Shown here: positions 1-8,397 of the stretch, piece by piece
Position numbering within the stretch: position 1 is the first letter of the stretch
Layout: every line of letters begins with the position of its first letter
DNA from: Bacillota bacterium
GTDB lineage: Bacteria; Bacillota; Limnochordia; Darwinibacteriales; DTU012
Reading direction: 5' to 3'
Length of the DNA: 33,667 nt
NCBI GenBank assembly: GCA_012521185.1
Contig: JAAYMV010000020.1
Coordinates: 1 to 33,667, forward strand
Program-made: the position numbers and the translations under genes
The notes under the pieces: model-generated
What the model saw: the letters and a program-made list of their open reading frames with translations, nothing else
What the model was told of the DNA's origin: nothing
Database searches by the model: none

Positions 1-540
1 AATGATACCAACTAACACAATCATAAACGGTAAAAGAACTCGAAATAAATCTGGCAAAGAACTTAATAGTTTGGAGTATTGCTGAAGCAGTTCCTCCGTA
101 ACTCCTAAAGATTGCCAAACATTCAAAGCCTGTTCAGCGCTGAGTTCTAAGGTTTTAGTAAGTTCATCAAGCACATTAAAGCCTGCTATGGTAGCATAGG
201 CAATAAATTTAAGTACAGTTGCAATCACAGAAGATATTACGCCAACAATAAACAACTGACCAAAACCAAACTTTTCTTTTAAGGCTAAACCTATAGCAAC
301 ACCCATAATACCCACTATCACGAGTTCTAAACCAACAAACAGTGAGTTTAAAACTAACGTGCATAAAATTGCAGATACTAAGGAAACTATAATCCCACTT
401 CTAAGTCCATGGCGATAAACTAGGATACTTAAAGGCACTGGGATAATTAAATATGCAAAACTAAAATATAAGCCTAATAAGGCAAGAATAACTGTAACAG
501 CTGACAACATGGCCCCTTCAGTTACGGCACGAGTTTGCAA
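1..540 (-). CDS. yybS: YybS-family (DUF2232) membrane protein, 3' end outside window
   Basis: About 180 codons are visible, reading off the left edge, so the C-terminus is missing. The protein is a run of hydrophobic segments. Its N-terminus has the TEGA motif typical of DUF2232 (YybS) proteins, followed by transmembrane stretches (roughly residues 12-32, 42-66, 70-105). The start is taken as TTG at 540-538, because a stop lies immediately upstream and a GGCGG-type ribosome site precedes it; an internal ATG at 510-508 would cut off the TEGA motif. yybS sits next to rpsF-ssb-rpsR in Bacillus, matching this position. Function is not established; in-frame homology is by pattern only. A terminator separates it from rpsR. 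Confidence 0.75.
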   Translation of the reverse strand, partial: MQTRAVTEGAMLSAVTVILALLGLYFSFAYLIIPVPLSILVYRHGLRSGIIVSLVSAILCTLVLNSLFVGLELVIVGIMGVAIGLALKEKFGFGQLFIVGVISSVIATVLKFIAYATIAGFNVLDELTKTLELSAEQALNVWQSLGVTEELLQQYSKLLSSLPDLFRVLLPFMIVLVGII

Positions 541-627
541 TTACCATTCACCGCCTTAACGAAATATTACGGATCAAAATTTACTTCTCTATTACTTAGT
601 ATTTGTCCTGCTGTTAACCATAGTCGT

Positions 628-654
628 AAAAAAAAGGCAGCGTCGCTGCCTTTT
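628..654 (-). terminator. Rho-independent terminator after rpsR
   Basis: A GC-rich stem (GGCAGC paired with GCTGCC, extended by A/T pairs) lies four bases past the rpsR stop and is followed on the minus strand by eight T residues. It ends the rpsF-ssb-rpsR transcript before yybS. Confidence 0.85.
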
Positions 655-657
655 CAA

Positions 658-888
658 TTACTCGATTGTATATGGCATTAATGCCATTTGCCGTGCCCGC
701 TTAACGGCAACGGTTAATTGACGCTGGTGAATTGCACAATTACCAGTAATTCGTCTTGGCATAATTTTGCCACGTTCAGTTACATAGCGGCGCAAACGGC
801 CGGCTTCTTTATAGTCAATCTGTGCGATTTTTTCAACACAGAAAGCACACACTTTTCTTCTACCTCTGCGACCTCTTTCTCTGGCCAT
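658..888 (-). CDS. rpsR: 30S ribosomal protein S18
   Basis: S18 is a small-subunit ribosomal protein that pairs with S6 on the platform of the 30S particle. The 76-residue length and the segment reading [15 protein letters not shown], followed by the KRAR helix, are diagnostic. It keeps the cysteine-containing N-terminus (CAFC plus Cys51), the zinc-ribbon-like form found in many Firmicutes. The ATG start has a strong GGAGG 7-8 bases upstream. It is the last gene of the rpsF-ssb-rpsR operon, separated from ssb by 24 bases and closed by a terminator. Confidence 0.98.
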   Translation of the reverse strand: MARERGRRGRRKVCAFCVEKIAQIDYKEAGRLRRYVTERGKIMPRRITGNCAIHQRQLTVAVKRARQMALMPYTIE

Positions 889-912
889 TTTCCTGCCTCC
901 AAATCTATTTAA

Positions 913-1299
913 TTAAAATGGAACATCATCAAATCCTGAGTCAGGCGGACCAGCAAGATCCATATTATCACTAATATCGTCGCGCCAATCTAAGAAACGA
1001 ACTTGATCGGCTACTATTTCAGACGCTTTACGCCTGATACCATTTTGATCATCATATGAACGGATTTGCAATCGGCCTTCCACTGCAACTAATCTACCTT
1101 TATTTAGATGATTAGCACAAGTTTCAGCCAACTTACGCCAAGTTACAATATCAATAAAATCCGCTTCCCTTTCACCATTCTGCGTTGTATAGGGACGGTT
1201 TACTGCTAATGTAAAACTAGTAACTGCAATTCCGTTTTGGGTATAGCGCAACTGAGGATCTGCCACTAGACGCCCGATAAGGATTACTCTGTTTAACAA
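913..1299 (-). CDS. ssb: Single-stranded DNA-binding protein
   Basis: SSB coats single-stranded DNA during replication, repair and recombination. The 128-residue protein opens with the OB-fold pattern MLNRVILIGRLVADPQLRYT and carries the NRPY and DFIDIVTWRKLAE segments. It ends in the acidic tip DDVPF that recruits partner proteins. The linker between OB fold and tip is very short, so total length is below the usual 160-170 residues. Start is TTG at 1299 with an AAAGGGTGA ribosome site. It lies 18 bases after rpsF and shares its promoter. Confidence 0.97.
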   Translation of the reverse strand: MLNRVILIGRLVADPQLRYTQNGIAVTSFTLAVNRPYTTQNGEREADFIDIVTWRKLAETCANHLNKGRLVAVEGRLQIRSYDDQNGIRRKASEIVADQVRFLDWRDDISDNMDLAGPPDSGFDDVPF

Positions 1300-1317
1300 T
1301 ACCGTTCACCCTTTCGC

Positions 1318-1608
1318 TCATTCTTGGTCTTTACGAACGAGCAGAAAACGAAGTACTTCATCGGTAATCCGTAGAACACGTTCGACTTCAGTGGTCGCTT
1401 CGTTATCTGCATTAAAATCGATTACCACATAGAAGCCTTCGGTGTTATCCTTGATCTCATAAGCTAGTTTGCGCTTACCCCATTGATCTACATTTGTTAC
1501 TTCTCCATTTGCTGAAGTAATAATTTTAGTAACTCGATCAATAACTGCTTGAACAGCCTCTTCTTCCAATTCTGGTCTGATAATTAACATAATTTCGTAA
1601 GATCTCAC
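1318..1608 (-). CDS. rpsF: 30S ribosomal protein S6
   Basis: S6 binds S18 and 16S rRNA on the 30S platform. The sequence begins RSYEIMLIIRPELEEE and contains the WGKRKLAYEIKDNTEGFYVVIDF strand pattern of S6. I place the start at GTG 1608-1606, giving 96 residues, because AGGAGGTGA lies about 8 bases upstream and the family starts at the RSYEIM segment. The open frame extends 15 codons further up (to 1653), but that would run through the ribosome site. First gene of rpsF-ssb-rpsR. Confidence 0.95.
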   Translation of the reverse strand: MRSYEIMLIIRPELEEEAVQAVIDRVTKIITSANGEVTNVDQWGKRKLAYEIKDNTEGFYVVIDFNADNEATTEVERVLRITDEVLRFLLVRKDQE

Positions 1609-1671
1609 CGTAGGCTCACCTCCTCCCTCTGGACTATTGGCCCTAAGATTCACTTAGAGCAGGGCAGGTTA

Positions 1672-1701
1672 ATTATATCACTTTGATAAGATATCTGTCA
1701 A
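1672..1701 (-). promoter_or_regulatory. Sigma-A promoter for rpsF-ssb-rpsR
   Basis: Perfect -35 TTGACA (1701-1696) and perfect -10 TATAAT (1677-1672) are separated by 18 bases on the minus strand, about 65 bases before the rpsF start. The -35 overlaps the ychF stop codon. The short leader contains a CTAAG/CTTAG hairpin just upstream of the ribosome site; S6:S18 autoregulation through rpsF leaders is known in bacteria, but I do not see enough to call that motif here. Confidence 0.9.
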
Positions 1702-2789
1702 ACATTGAAGTGAAATAAAATTACGTCTCCATCTTGTACAGGATAATCACGGCCTTCTAGCCTAACTAAGCCTTGTTCTCTAGCTTTAGCAAGAGAACCA
1801 CAGCCCAACAACTGCTCCCATTGAATTACTTCTGCCTTAATAAATCCTCGTTCAAAATCAGTATGTATCTTTCCGGCAGCCTGCGGTGCTAAAGTTCCTC
1901 TAGGCACCAACCAAGCCCGTGTTTCATCCCCTTTGATCGTATAAAAGGTCACTAAATCTAATAATTTTAGACCACCTTTGATTACTTGCGTTAAACCTGA
2001 TTCTTCGATACCTAACTCAGCCATAAACTCTTCTGCTTCTTCAGTAGGTAATTCTACTATCTCAGCTTCTAAAGTCGCTGCCAATATAATTAACTGGCTA
2101 TTATCAGCTTGTACTTTATCAATTAAGGGTCTAATCTCACCTAATAATTGCTCTTTGTCTAATAGATCTTCTTCCGAGACATTTAAAACATAAAGGATAG
2201 GCTTAGCTGTTAAAAGCCGTAAATCATTTGGTAAATTCCAAGTTCCCCGCCGGACAGGAATTCCTTGATCCAAGCTATCCCGCACTTGGTTTAATACATC
2301 TAATTCTTCTCGATACTTACGCTCGCCAGTTTTTAATAACCGTTCCGTACGTTCAATTCTTTTCTCTAAGGTTTGTAAATCAGCTAAGGTCAATTCTGTA
2401 TCAACGATTTCAATATCAGTTAAAGGGTCAACACTTCCTTCTACCTTTGATACATTGGGATCCTTAAAATATCTAACAACGTGTAAAATCGCATCAACTT
2501 CTCGAATATGCGCCAAGAACTGATTTCCTAGTCCCTCACCTTGGCTGGCGCCTTTTACTAAACCAGCGATATCGACGAAACGAATTCCCGCTCCAGTTAC
2601 TTTTTTCGGTTTTACTAAATCTGCTACTTTGAGCAGTCGTTCATCAGGAATCATTACAACTCCCACATTTGGTTCAATCGTACAAAAAGGATAGTTTAAT
2701 GCTGGTACATTAGCCTTAGTCAAGGCATTAAATAATGTTGATTTTCCAACGTTAGCCAAACCTACAACTCCAATTTCTAATGATGACAA
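1698..2789 (-). CDS. ychF: Ribosome-binding ATPase YchF/OLA1
   Basis: YchF is an Obg-family P-loop protein that prefers ATP and associates with ribosomes. The 363-residue protein has G1 GLANVGKST near residue 9-17, the G3 segment FVDIAGLVKGAS, and a coiled-coil insert around 130-180. Its C-terminal TGS domain includes TRAWLVPRGTLAPQAAGKIHTDFERGFI and ends EQGLVRLEGRDYPVQDGDVILFHFNV. Length matches the family. The start is TTG at 2789 with GGGAGGA upstream. It lies between rpsF and a double P-loop ATPase, the usual ychF neighbourhood near oriC. Confidence 0.97.
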   Translation of the reverse strand: MSSLEIGVVGLANVGKSTLFNALTKANVPALNYPFCTIEPNVGVVMIPDERLLKVADLVKPKKVTGAGIRFVDIAGLVKGASQGEGLGNQFLAHIREVDAILHVVRYFKDPNVSKVEGSVDPLTDIEIVDTELTLADLQTLEKRIERTERLLKTGERKYREELDVLNQVRDSLDQGIPVRRGTWNLPNDLRLLTAKPILYVLNVSEEDLLDKEQLLGEIRPLIDKVQADNSQLIILAATLEAEIVELPTEEAEEFMAELGIEESGLTQVIKGGLKLLDLVTFYTIKGDETRAWLVPRGTLAPQAAGKIHTDFERGFIKAEVIQWEQLLGCGSLAKAREQGLVRLEGRDYPVQDGDVILFHFNV

Positions 2790-2813
2790 TCCTCTTCCTC
2801 CCGTACATTACAT

Positions 2814-3905
2814 TTATGTTCTTGCCGCTAAAGCTAAAATCTCCTGAATGATCTCTGCTTGTTTTAGTTCCAACTTAGCAAAATCCATTGCTGGAGCATA
2901 ATAACTTTCTAATTCTTCGTGAATAGCCTTAGCTAGCCTTAATTGAACAAACACCTGATCTAGCATGCCTTCAAATAAAGCGGTGCTTTTCTGCAGCATT
3001 TCTTCACTGCTTTGCCTTTGCTGATGATCAAGGTAATCATCTAAATTTATAATTAAAGCTCCTTCAGCTTCATAAATATGGGGCGCTTGTGAAGTAATTA
3101 TGGCAACACCTAAGGAATCAATCACCAGATGCTCTAGGCGTGTTGGATCTAATGGACAATGAAAAACATCAACATTTAATCCTCGCTCAATGGCATGACG
3201 GGCTACGCGCTCTACCATAGTAGATTTGCCTGTTCCAGGTTCACCTTTTAAAATAATCTTCCTTTGATATCCACTAGTAATACTTGGCAATTCATTAACT
3301 GGGCCCTGAGGTGTAATAGCGGTAGCGAATAAATGCCTAGCTTTTCCTAGTTGAGAGCTTACTGGTAAATCACGGAAAATTTCATAAAGCAGATTATTTA
3401 CCAATTGGTTTACCTTACCAAAATTCATAAAGCTCTGGTTAATTACTTGAATATCTTCATAAACCAATTTAGCAGCCTTAAGCAGCCGGTAGACTCGAGG
3501 ATAGGCGTTTGCTTTAGCAGCTGTCAACTGTTTAATCTGTTTTAAGTCCGCACTAATCAAATCACTTGCTAAATAATCACTGAGATTTATTACTTGATCA
3601 ATAGATCCTGGAAATTTCGGTTCAATTACATGAGGAGCTGTACCATCCACAATGGCCACTTTTAAACTTGGTACGGCTATGGCGTCTAAAGAATCAACAT
3701 CTGAGCTACAATGAAATACTTCTAAATCAAAACCTTTCTCCTGTAATTGAGCAGCAACGCTTTTCATTAAAGTGGACTTACCAGTACCTGGCCCACCTTT
3801 CAGGATATAGAGACGACGAGCCTCTCCGGAAATAATCTCATGGTAAAATGAGTAAAATCCTTGAGAACTATTTCCACCAGCAAACATCCTTCTGATACGA
3901 CCCAT
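2814..3905 (-). CDS. Double P-loop ATPase of unknown function (PRK06851-like)
   Basis: The 363-residue protein has two similar halves, each with its own Walker A: GGPGTGKST at residues 37-45 and GEPGTGKST near residues 218-226. Each Walker A is followed by a similar stretch: VFHCSSDVDSLDAIAVPSLKVAIVDGTAPHV in the first half and VFHCPLDPTRLEHLVIDSLGVAIITSQAPHI in the second. This is an internal duplication, and the pattern matches an uncharacterised clostridial ATPase family I know as PRK06851. No signal peptide or membrane segment is seen. ATG start with AAAGGAG upstream, 24 bases from ychF, so the two are probably co-transcribed. Biological role is unknown. Confidence 0.8.
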   Translation of the reverse strand: MGRIRRMFAGGNSSQGFYSFYHEIISGEARRLYILKGGPGTGKSTLMKSVAAQLQEKGFDLEVFHCSSDVDSLDAIAVPSLKVAIVDGTAPHVIEPKFPGSIDQVINLSDYLASDLISADLKQIKQLTAAKANAYPRVYRLLKAAKLVYEDIQVINQSFMNFGKVNQLVNNLLYEIFRDLPVSSQLGKARHLFATAITPQGPVNELPSITSGYQRKIILKGEPGTGKSTMVERVARHAIERGLNVDVFHCPLDPTRLEHLVIDSLGVAIITSQAPHIYEAEGALIINLDDYLDHQQRQSSEEMLQKSTALFEGMLDQVFVQLRLAKAIHEELESYYAPAMDFAKLELKQAEIIQEILALAART

Positions 3906-3978
3906 AACCTTTGCTCCTTTCTAATTGGCACCTACCTCATACTATATGCCATAAATAATTAGATGTGAATTTTGCTGT

Positions 3979-4161
3979 TTATGTTATGGTGTCCAATTTT
4001 TCCTTAATTTGCTTTAATAATTTAACTCGTGGAATTAATACTACTCGCTGGCAAGTGAGACACTGAATCCGCATATCTACTCCGGCTTTTAAAATTTGCC
4101 AGCGATCATCACCACAAGGATGTTTTTTTCTTAAACGGATATATTGACCATTCTCAAACAT
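3979..4161 (-). CDS. DUF951 small protein (YyzM-like)
   Basis: A 60-residue protein with the DUF951 layout: an N-terminal strand pair with NGQYIRLRKKHPCG, then DRWQILKAGVDMRIQCLTCQRVVLIPR. The CxxC plus the earlier HPCG suggest a small metal-binding or nucleic-acid-binding fold, which is inference. DUF951 genes commonly sit next to ychF. The frame is open to TTG at 4170, but GGGGG at 4175-4171 is correctly spaced for the ATG at 4161-4159, which I chose. Function is not known. Confidence 0.8.
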   Translation of the reverse strand: MFENGQYIRLRKKHPCGDDRWQILKAGVDMRIQCLTCQRVVLIPRVKLLKQIKEKLDTIT

Positions 4162-4184
4162 CAACATCAACCCCCATGTATTAC

Positions 4185-4213
4185 ATTATAACTTAATAAT
4201 AGCAATATTTCAG
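4185..4213 (-). promoter_or_regulatory. Possible promoter for DUF951 gene
   Basis: A perfect -10 TATAAT (4190-4185) lies about 24 bases before the start, with a 17-base spacer to a weak -35 CTGAAA. It could also drive the ATPase and ychF downstream. Confidence 0.4.
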
Positions 4214-4230
4214 CTATCTTTTAAATGACC

Positions 4231-4252
4231 GGCAGGTATTCGGCAGCCTGCC
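4231..4252. repeat. GC-rich inverted repeat between divergent genes
   Basis: GGCAGG and CCTGCC flank a 10-base loop, in the AT-rich gap between the divergent DUF951 and foldase genes. There is no following T-run, so it is not an intrinsic terminator; it could be an operator or a leader hairpin of the foldase mRNA. Purpose unknown. Confidence 0.4.
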
Positions 4253-4307
4253 ACGAATAGTATCAGAGATAATCAATAAAATATCTCGAAGAAGGGAAGA
4301 TGGATCT

Positions 4308-5162
4308 TTGAAATTCCAAAAAATATTTACCGTACTAATCTTATTGATCGTACTCTGTACACCTACAGTTTTAGCAGCTGATGAAGAAATTGTTGCTTCT
4401 GTCAATGGCAAGCAAATTACTTTAGCTGAATACTATCAGCGGTTAGAGCAAGAAGCTGGTGCTATTATTTTAAACCAAATGATTATTGAAGAGCTATTAC
4501 TACAAAAACAAATAGAAACTAATATTGAAGTTACTGAAGACGATTTAAGTATGGCTTTAATTGAAATAATCACGCAAGTAGGCGGTTTTGAGGGACTACA
4601 ATACTATTTATATCAAACAGGTATGAGCGAAGACGAATTCTTAGCACAATTAGAACTTAACATCTTGATTTCTAAATTAGCTGAAAACGAAGTCCAAGTT
4701 ACTGATGAAGAAATCGAAGCCTGGTTCTATGAAAATAAAAACTTGTTTGCTTTTGAAGAAGAAGTCGAAGCCAGTCATATTCTAGTAGATACCGAAGCTG
4801 AAGCATTAGAAATTATGGAACTGCTTAATAGTGGAGCTGACTTTGCTGAATTAGCCAGAACCAGATCGCAAGATACTTATTCAGCGATTAATGATGGACA
4901 GCTAGGTTATTTCAGTAAAGGTACTATGGTAGAACCATTTGAACAAATGGCCTTCTCTTTAGATATTAATGAATTAGGTATGGTAGAAAGTACCTTTGGT
5001 TGGCATATCATCAAAGTTACAGACAAGCAGGAAGCTAGAGAAGCTACTTTAGAAGAAGCTTGGGAACAAGCTAAGCGATCTTTAATTGCAGCTAAAACTT
5101 TAGATCCATACGCTTACATCGATAAATTGCGTCAAGAAGCCGAAATTGAAATTTATCGTTAA
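4308..5162 (+). CDS. Secreted parvulin-type peptidyl-prolyl isomerase (PrsA/SurA-like)
   Basis: A 284-residue extracytoplasmic foldase. Residues 1-22 form a signal peptide with a cleavable VLA-A site and no lipobox, so it is probably not a lipoprotein as PrsA is in Bacillus. Residues 25-135 resemble a SurA N-terminal chaperone domain (VASVNGKQITLAEYYQRLEQE). Residues 150-245 are a rotamase domain with EASHILV, GADFAELA, GQLGYFSKGTMVEPFEQMAF and FGWHIIKV motifs. The start is TTG at 4308 after GAAGGGAAG; the nearby ATG at 4300 is out of frame. It is on the plus strand among minus-strand genes, so it is transcribed toward oriC. Substrate unknown; it likely helps secreted proteins fold at the membrane face. 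Confidence 0.88.
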   Translation: MKFQKIFTVLILLIVLCTPTVLAADEEIVASVNGKQITLAEYYQRLEQEAGAIILNQMIIEELLLQKQIETNIEVTEDDLSMALIEIITQVGGFEGLQYYLYQTGMSEDEFLAQLELNILISKLAENEVQVTDEEIEAWFYENKNLFAFEEEVEASHILVDTEAEALEIMELLNSGADFAELARTRSQDTYSAINDGQLGYFSKGTMVEPFEQMAFSLDINELGMVESTFGWHIIKVTDKQEAREATLEEAWEQAKRSLIAAKTLDPYAYIDKLRQEAEIEIYR

Positions 5163-5169
5163 AATCAAT

Positions 5170-5196
5170 AAAAAACGACCTCTAGGGTCGTTTTTT
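5170..5196. terminator. Bidirectional terminator between foldase gene and gcvPB
   Basis: CGACC pairs with GGTCG, flanked by A6 on the left and T6 on the right, so it works in both directions. Its right arm reaches the gcvPB stop codon at 5195-5197. Confidence 0.85.
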
Positions 5197-6658
5197 ATTT
5201 GGCTTGCCGCCTTAAAATCGGATTTCGTGCCGCTTGGGTTTCATTCAAGCGACCAACAGGCGTAGTTGTCGGTGCTGCTTTAACTGCCTCTGGGTTATCT
5301 TTTGCTTCTTCTGCAATGGTAAACATTATTTGAATAAATCGATCTAAAGTAGCTTTACTTTCTGTTTCTGTTGGTTCAATCATAATTGCTTCCTCAACAA
5401 TCAATGGGAAGTAAATAGTCGGTGCATGAATGCCATAGTCTAATAAGCGCTTGGCAATATCTAAAGTGGAAACTCCGAACTCTTTTTGCCATTTTCCAGA
5501 TAAAACAAATTCATGCATACAAGTTCGATCATAAGGTAAATGGTATGCATTTTTTAAGTGATGCATTAAATAGTTTGCGTTTAAGACCGCATTCTCGCTA
5601 ACTTGACGCAAGCCTTCAGCGCCTAAATGACGAATATAAGCATAAGCTTTCACTAGCACGCCAAAATTACCATAAAACGACTTAACTCGTCCTATACTCT
5701 TTTCTGGAAAAGCCAGATAATAACCCTCCTCAGCTTTTTCCACTACTGGACCAGGTAAAAACTGGACTAATTCTTCGCTAACTACAATTGGACCTGCTCC
5801 TGGACCGCCGCCACCATGAGGCGTGGAAAATGTCTTATGCAAGTTAAAGTGCACTACATCAAATCCCATATCTCCAGGTCTAGTAATCCCTAATATAGCA
5901 TTAGCATTTGCCCCGTCATAATAAAGTAAACCGCCAGCGTCATGAACAATTTCGGCAATTTCAACAATATTATCCTCGAATAATCCTAAGGTGCTTGGAT
6001 TAGTTAACATCAACCCAGCCGTCTGTGGGCCTACTAATTCCTTCAAAGCTGCTACATTAACACCGCCTCGCTCATCAGAAGGCACAGTTTTTATAGTAAA
6101 GCCTGCCATCATAGCACTAGCAGGGTTTGTCCCATGAGCAGAGTCAGGGACAATAATTTCCGCACGCTGTTCTCCCTCGCCTCTAGCTTCATGATATGCT
6201 TTAATAATCAATAAACCAGCATACTCGCCCTGGGCACCAGCTGCTGGCTGCAAGCTAGATTTCGCTAAACCAGCGATTTCGGCCAAATATTGATCTAACT
6301 CATACATTAGCCGCAGGGCACCTTGAACAGTATGTTCTGGCTGATAAGGATGAATCCTACTAAATCCTGGCAGTGCGGCAATGTCCTCGTTCATCCTTGG
6401 ATTATATTTCATTGTGCAGGAACCTAATGGATAAAAGCCGACATCAACACCGTAATTTCGGCGTGATAGATTAGTGAAATAACGAACTACTTCTACTTCA
6501 CTTAATTCCGGTAACTGCGGTTCTGTTTCTCGAAGCAAAGATTCTGGTACTAATTCTGTCAATTCAACTTCAGGTACATCTAATTCAGGTAAAGTATAGC
6601 CTGTTCGATCTGGGGTAGAAATATCTAATAAAAGAGGTATCTGCTGATTAAACTCCAT
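5195..6658 (-). CDS. gcvPB: Glycine dehydrogenase (decarboxylating) subunit 2
   Basis: C-terminal half of the split P-protein. With GcvPA it decarboxylates glycine and passes the aminomethyl group to lipoyl-GcvH. The 487-residue protein contains the PLP-binding lysine in [20 protein letters not shown] (Lys275), plus [10 protein letters not shown] near residue 80 and [10 protein letters not shown] near 173. Its ATG overlaps the end of gcvPA by 11 bases, so the two subunits are translationally coupled. Last gene of the gcv operon; the stop codon lies at the edge of a bidirectional terminator. Confidence 0.97.
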   Translation of the reverse strand: MEFNQQIPLLLDISTPDRTGYTLPELDVPEVELTELVPESLLRETEPQLPELSEVEVVRYFTNLSRRNYGVDVGFYPLGSCTMKYNPRMNEDIAALPGFSRIHPYQPEHTVQGALRLMYELDQYLAEIAGLAKSSLQPAAGAQGEYAGLLIIKAYHEARGEGEQRAEIIVPDSAHGTNPASAMMAGFTIKTVPSDERGGVNVAALKELVGPQTAGLMLTNPSTLGLFEDNIVEIAEIVHDAGGLLYYDGANANAILGITRPGDMGFDVVHFNLHKTFSTPHGGGGPGAGPIVVSEELVQFLPGPVVEKAEEGYYLAFPEKSIGRVKSFYGNFGVLVKAYAYIRHLGAEGLRQVSENAVLNANYLMHHLKNAYHLPYDRTCMHEFVLSGKWQKEFGVSTLDIAKRLLDYGIHAPTIYFPLIVEEAIMIEPTETESKATLDRFIQIMFTIAEEAKDNPEAVKAAPTTTPVGRLNETQAARNPILRRQAK

Positions 6659-8003
6659 TACTATACCTCCTTAGTAAAGCAACAAATTCATCGATTTCAG
6701 CTTTGGTCCGGGCTTCTGTTACAGAAAGCAAGACACTATCAGCTAACTTTTCGTCAACTACTGCGAGGGGCAATCCACCCAAATAACCGTGTTCTAAAAG
6801 TCTTTCATTACATTTCTGCCAATCTAGCTCTGCTTGAACTACAAACTCTTTAAAAGTTAGGCTATTAAAACGTAACTTAAAGCCAGCCTTTAATAGACTC
6901 TGTTTTAAGTAATTTGCTTTTTGAATGCACTGATAACCTACTTCCTTAATACCGGTTTTTCCTAATAAGGCTAAATAAATAGTTGCTATTAAGGCATTTA
7001 AAGCTTGATTTGTACAAATATTGGAGGTAGCTTTTTCACGACGAATATGTTGTTCACGGGTTTGTAAAGTTAACACATACCCTGTATTCCCCTGAGCATC
7101 TGTGGTAGCACCAACTATTCTACCGGGCATTCTGCGGACTAAATTTTTCCCACTAACAGCAAAGAAACCTACAGAGGGTCCGCCAAAACTAATTGGACTA
7201 CCTAAACAACCTGCATCTCCTACAACAATATCTGCCCCAATATCACCAGGAGCTTTTAGCAAGCCTAGACTTAAGGGATCAACTGCCATAATTAATAATC
7301 CGCCAGCATCCTTAACACGAGCAGCAACCGCACTAACATCCTCGAGACCTCCAAAAAAGTTAGGTTGGGCAACAACAATTCCTGCTAACTCTGACACCAA
7401 TTGCGGATTTAAGGCAGCTAAGTCAATTAATCCAGTCTCCAGTTGATAAGGAATTTCTATAACCTCTAAATCCTGGCTTTCTAAGTATACCTTCACGATA
7501 CTAAGCCATTCTGGGTGCAAGTTCTTAGGCACACCAATTTTATCTCGTCTAGTATAATTACAAGCTAACAAAGCTGCCTCCGCTAAAGCTGAAGCCCCAT
7601 CATACATAGAAGCATTAGCTACCTCCATATTCGTCAGTTCAACAATTAAAGTTTGGAACTCGAAAATAGCTTGTAAAACACCTTGGCTAATTTCTGCCTG
7701 GTATGGTGTATATGCTGTTAAGAACTCTCCGCGGCCTACTAAATGCTTAATTACACTTGGGACAATATGATCGTAAGCACCTGCTCCCAAAAAGGAAACC
7801 AGATGATCCAAATGCTTATTTTTACTGGCTAATCCAGTCATATACTTGATTAACTGGTATTCAGCCAGTGGTTCTGGTAAATTCAATGGCCTTTTTAGCC
7901 GTAACTCCTCAGGGATATCCCCAAACAAGTCTTCAATAGTCGAACAACCAAGCGTTTTCAGCATTTCTAGCTGTTCAGCTTTTGTATTCGGCACAAAACC
8001 CAT
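6648..8003 (-). CDS. gcvPA: Glycine dehydrogenase (decarboxylating) subunit 1
   Basis: N-terminal half of the two-subunit glycine decarboxylase. The 451-residue length is normal. It begins with [29 protein letters not shown] and contains [28 protein letters not shown] and [15 protein letters not shown], all hallmarks of GcvPA. It starts one base after the gcvH stop and overlaps gcvPB by 11 bases. The split gcvPA/gcvPB form is usual in Firmicutes and differs from the fused P-protein of E. coli. Confidence 0.97.
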   Translation of the reverse strand: MGFVPNTKAEQLEMLKTLGCSTIEDLFGDIPEELRLKRPLNLPEPLAEYQLIKYMTGLASKNKHLDHLVSFLGAGAYDHIVPSVIKHLVGRGEFLTAYTPYQAEISQGVLQAIFEFQTLIVELTNMEVANASMYDGASALAEAALLACNYTRRDKIGVPKNLHPEWLSIVKVYLESQDLEVIEIPYQLETGLIDLAALNPQLVSELAGIVVAQPNFFGGLEDVSAVAARVKDAGGLLIMAVDPLSLGLLKAPGDIGADIVVGDAGCLGSPISFGGPSVGFFAVSGKNLVRRMPGRIVGATTDAQGNTGYVLTLQTREQHIRREKATSNICTNQALNALIATIYLALLGKTGIKEVGYQCIQKANYLKQSLLKAGFKLRFNSLTFKEFVVQAELDWQKCNERLLEHGYLGGLPLAVVDEKLADSVLLSVTEARTKAEIDEFVALLRRYSNGV

Positions 8004-8004
8004 T

Positions 8005-8385
8005 TTATATCTCCCTTATAAAGTCTTCGTATTCTTCCGGAGTCATTAAACCTTCTACCTCAGTGTCATCTAACTCCACTTCGATAATCCAGCCTTCATC
8101 ATATGGTGATTCATTGATTAGTTCAGGGCTATCCTCTAAATCCTCATTAACGGCTGTAATTACACCTGTTACTGGCGAATATACATCAGAAGCAGCCTTT
8201 ACCGATTCTACAACTGTAAAAGGTTCATCTTTAGTTACCGGATCATCAACACTTGGTAATTCTACAAAAACCACATCGCCAAGTTGATCCTGTGCATAGG
8301 CTGTAATGCCTATGCGAGCTATTGAGCCAGTTATTTTCACCCACTCGTGATCCTGACTGTAAAGTAATCCTTTTCTTACCTCCAT
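8005..8385 (-). CDS. gcvH: Glycine cleavage system H protein
   Basis: Lipoyl carrier that shuttles the aminomethyl group between P-, T- and L-proteins. The 126-residue protein has the lipoylation lysine in ESVKAASD (Lys63), the HEWV start block, GIT.YAQDQLGDVVFVELP and the GWI segment near the C-terminus. It lies 12 bases after gcvT and 1 base before gcvPA. No lpd (L-protein) gene is present in the window, so dihydrolipoyl dehydrogenase must come from elsewhere. Confidence 0.97.
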   Translation of the reverse strand: MEVRKGLLYSQDHEWVKITGSIARIGITAYAQDQLGDVVFVELPSVDDPVTKDEPFTVVESVKAASDVYSPVTGVITAVNEDLEDSPELINESPYDEGWIIEVELDDTEVEGLMTPEEYEDFIREI

Positions 8386-8397
8386 TTAATTACCCTC

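Noticed and set aside
718-912. Plus-strand frame opposite rpsR
   Set aside because: It is the antisense shadow of rpsR; no ribosome site or recognisable protein.
1602-1671. S6:S18 autoregulatory leader RNA
   Set aside because: A short CTAAG/CTTAG hairpin exists, but I could not identify the conserved bulge and pseudoknot with confidence, so it is not listed as a feature.
7102-7446. 114-codon plus-strand frame inside gcvPA
   Set aside because: Antisense shadow of a strongly conserved gene; no family resemblance and no ribosome site.
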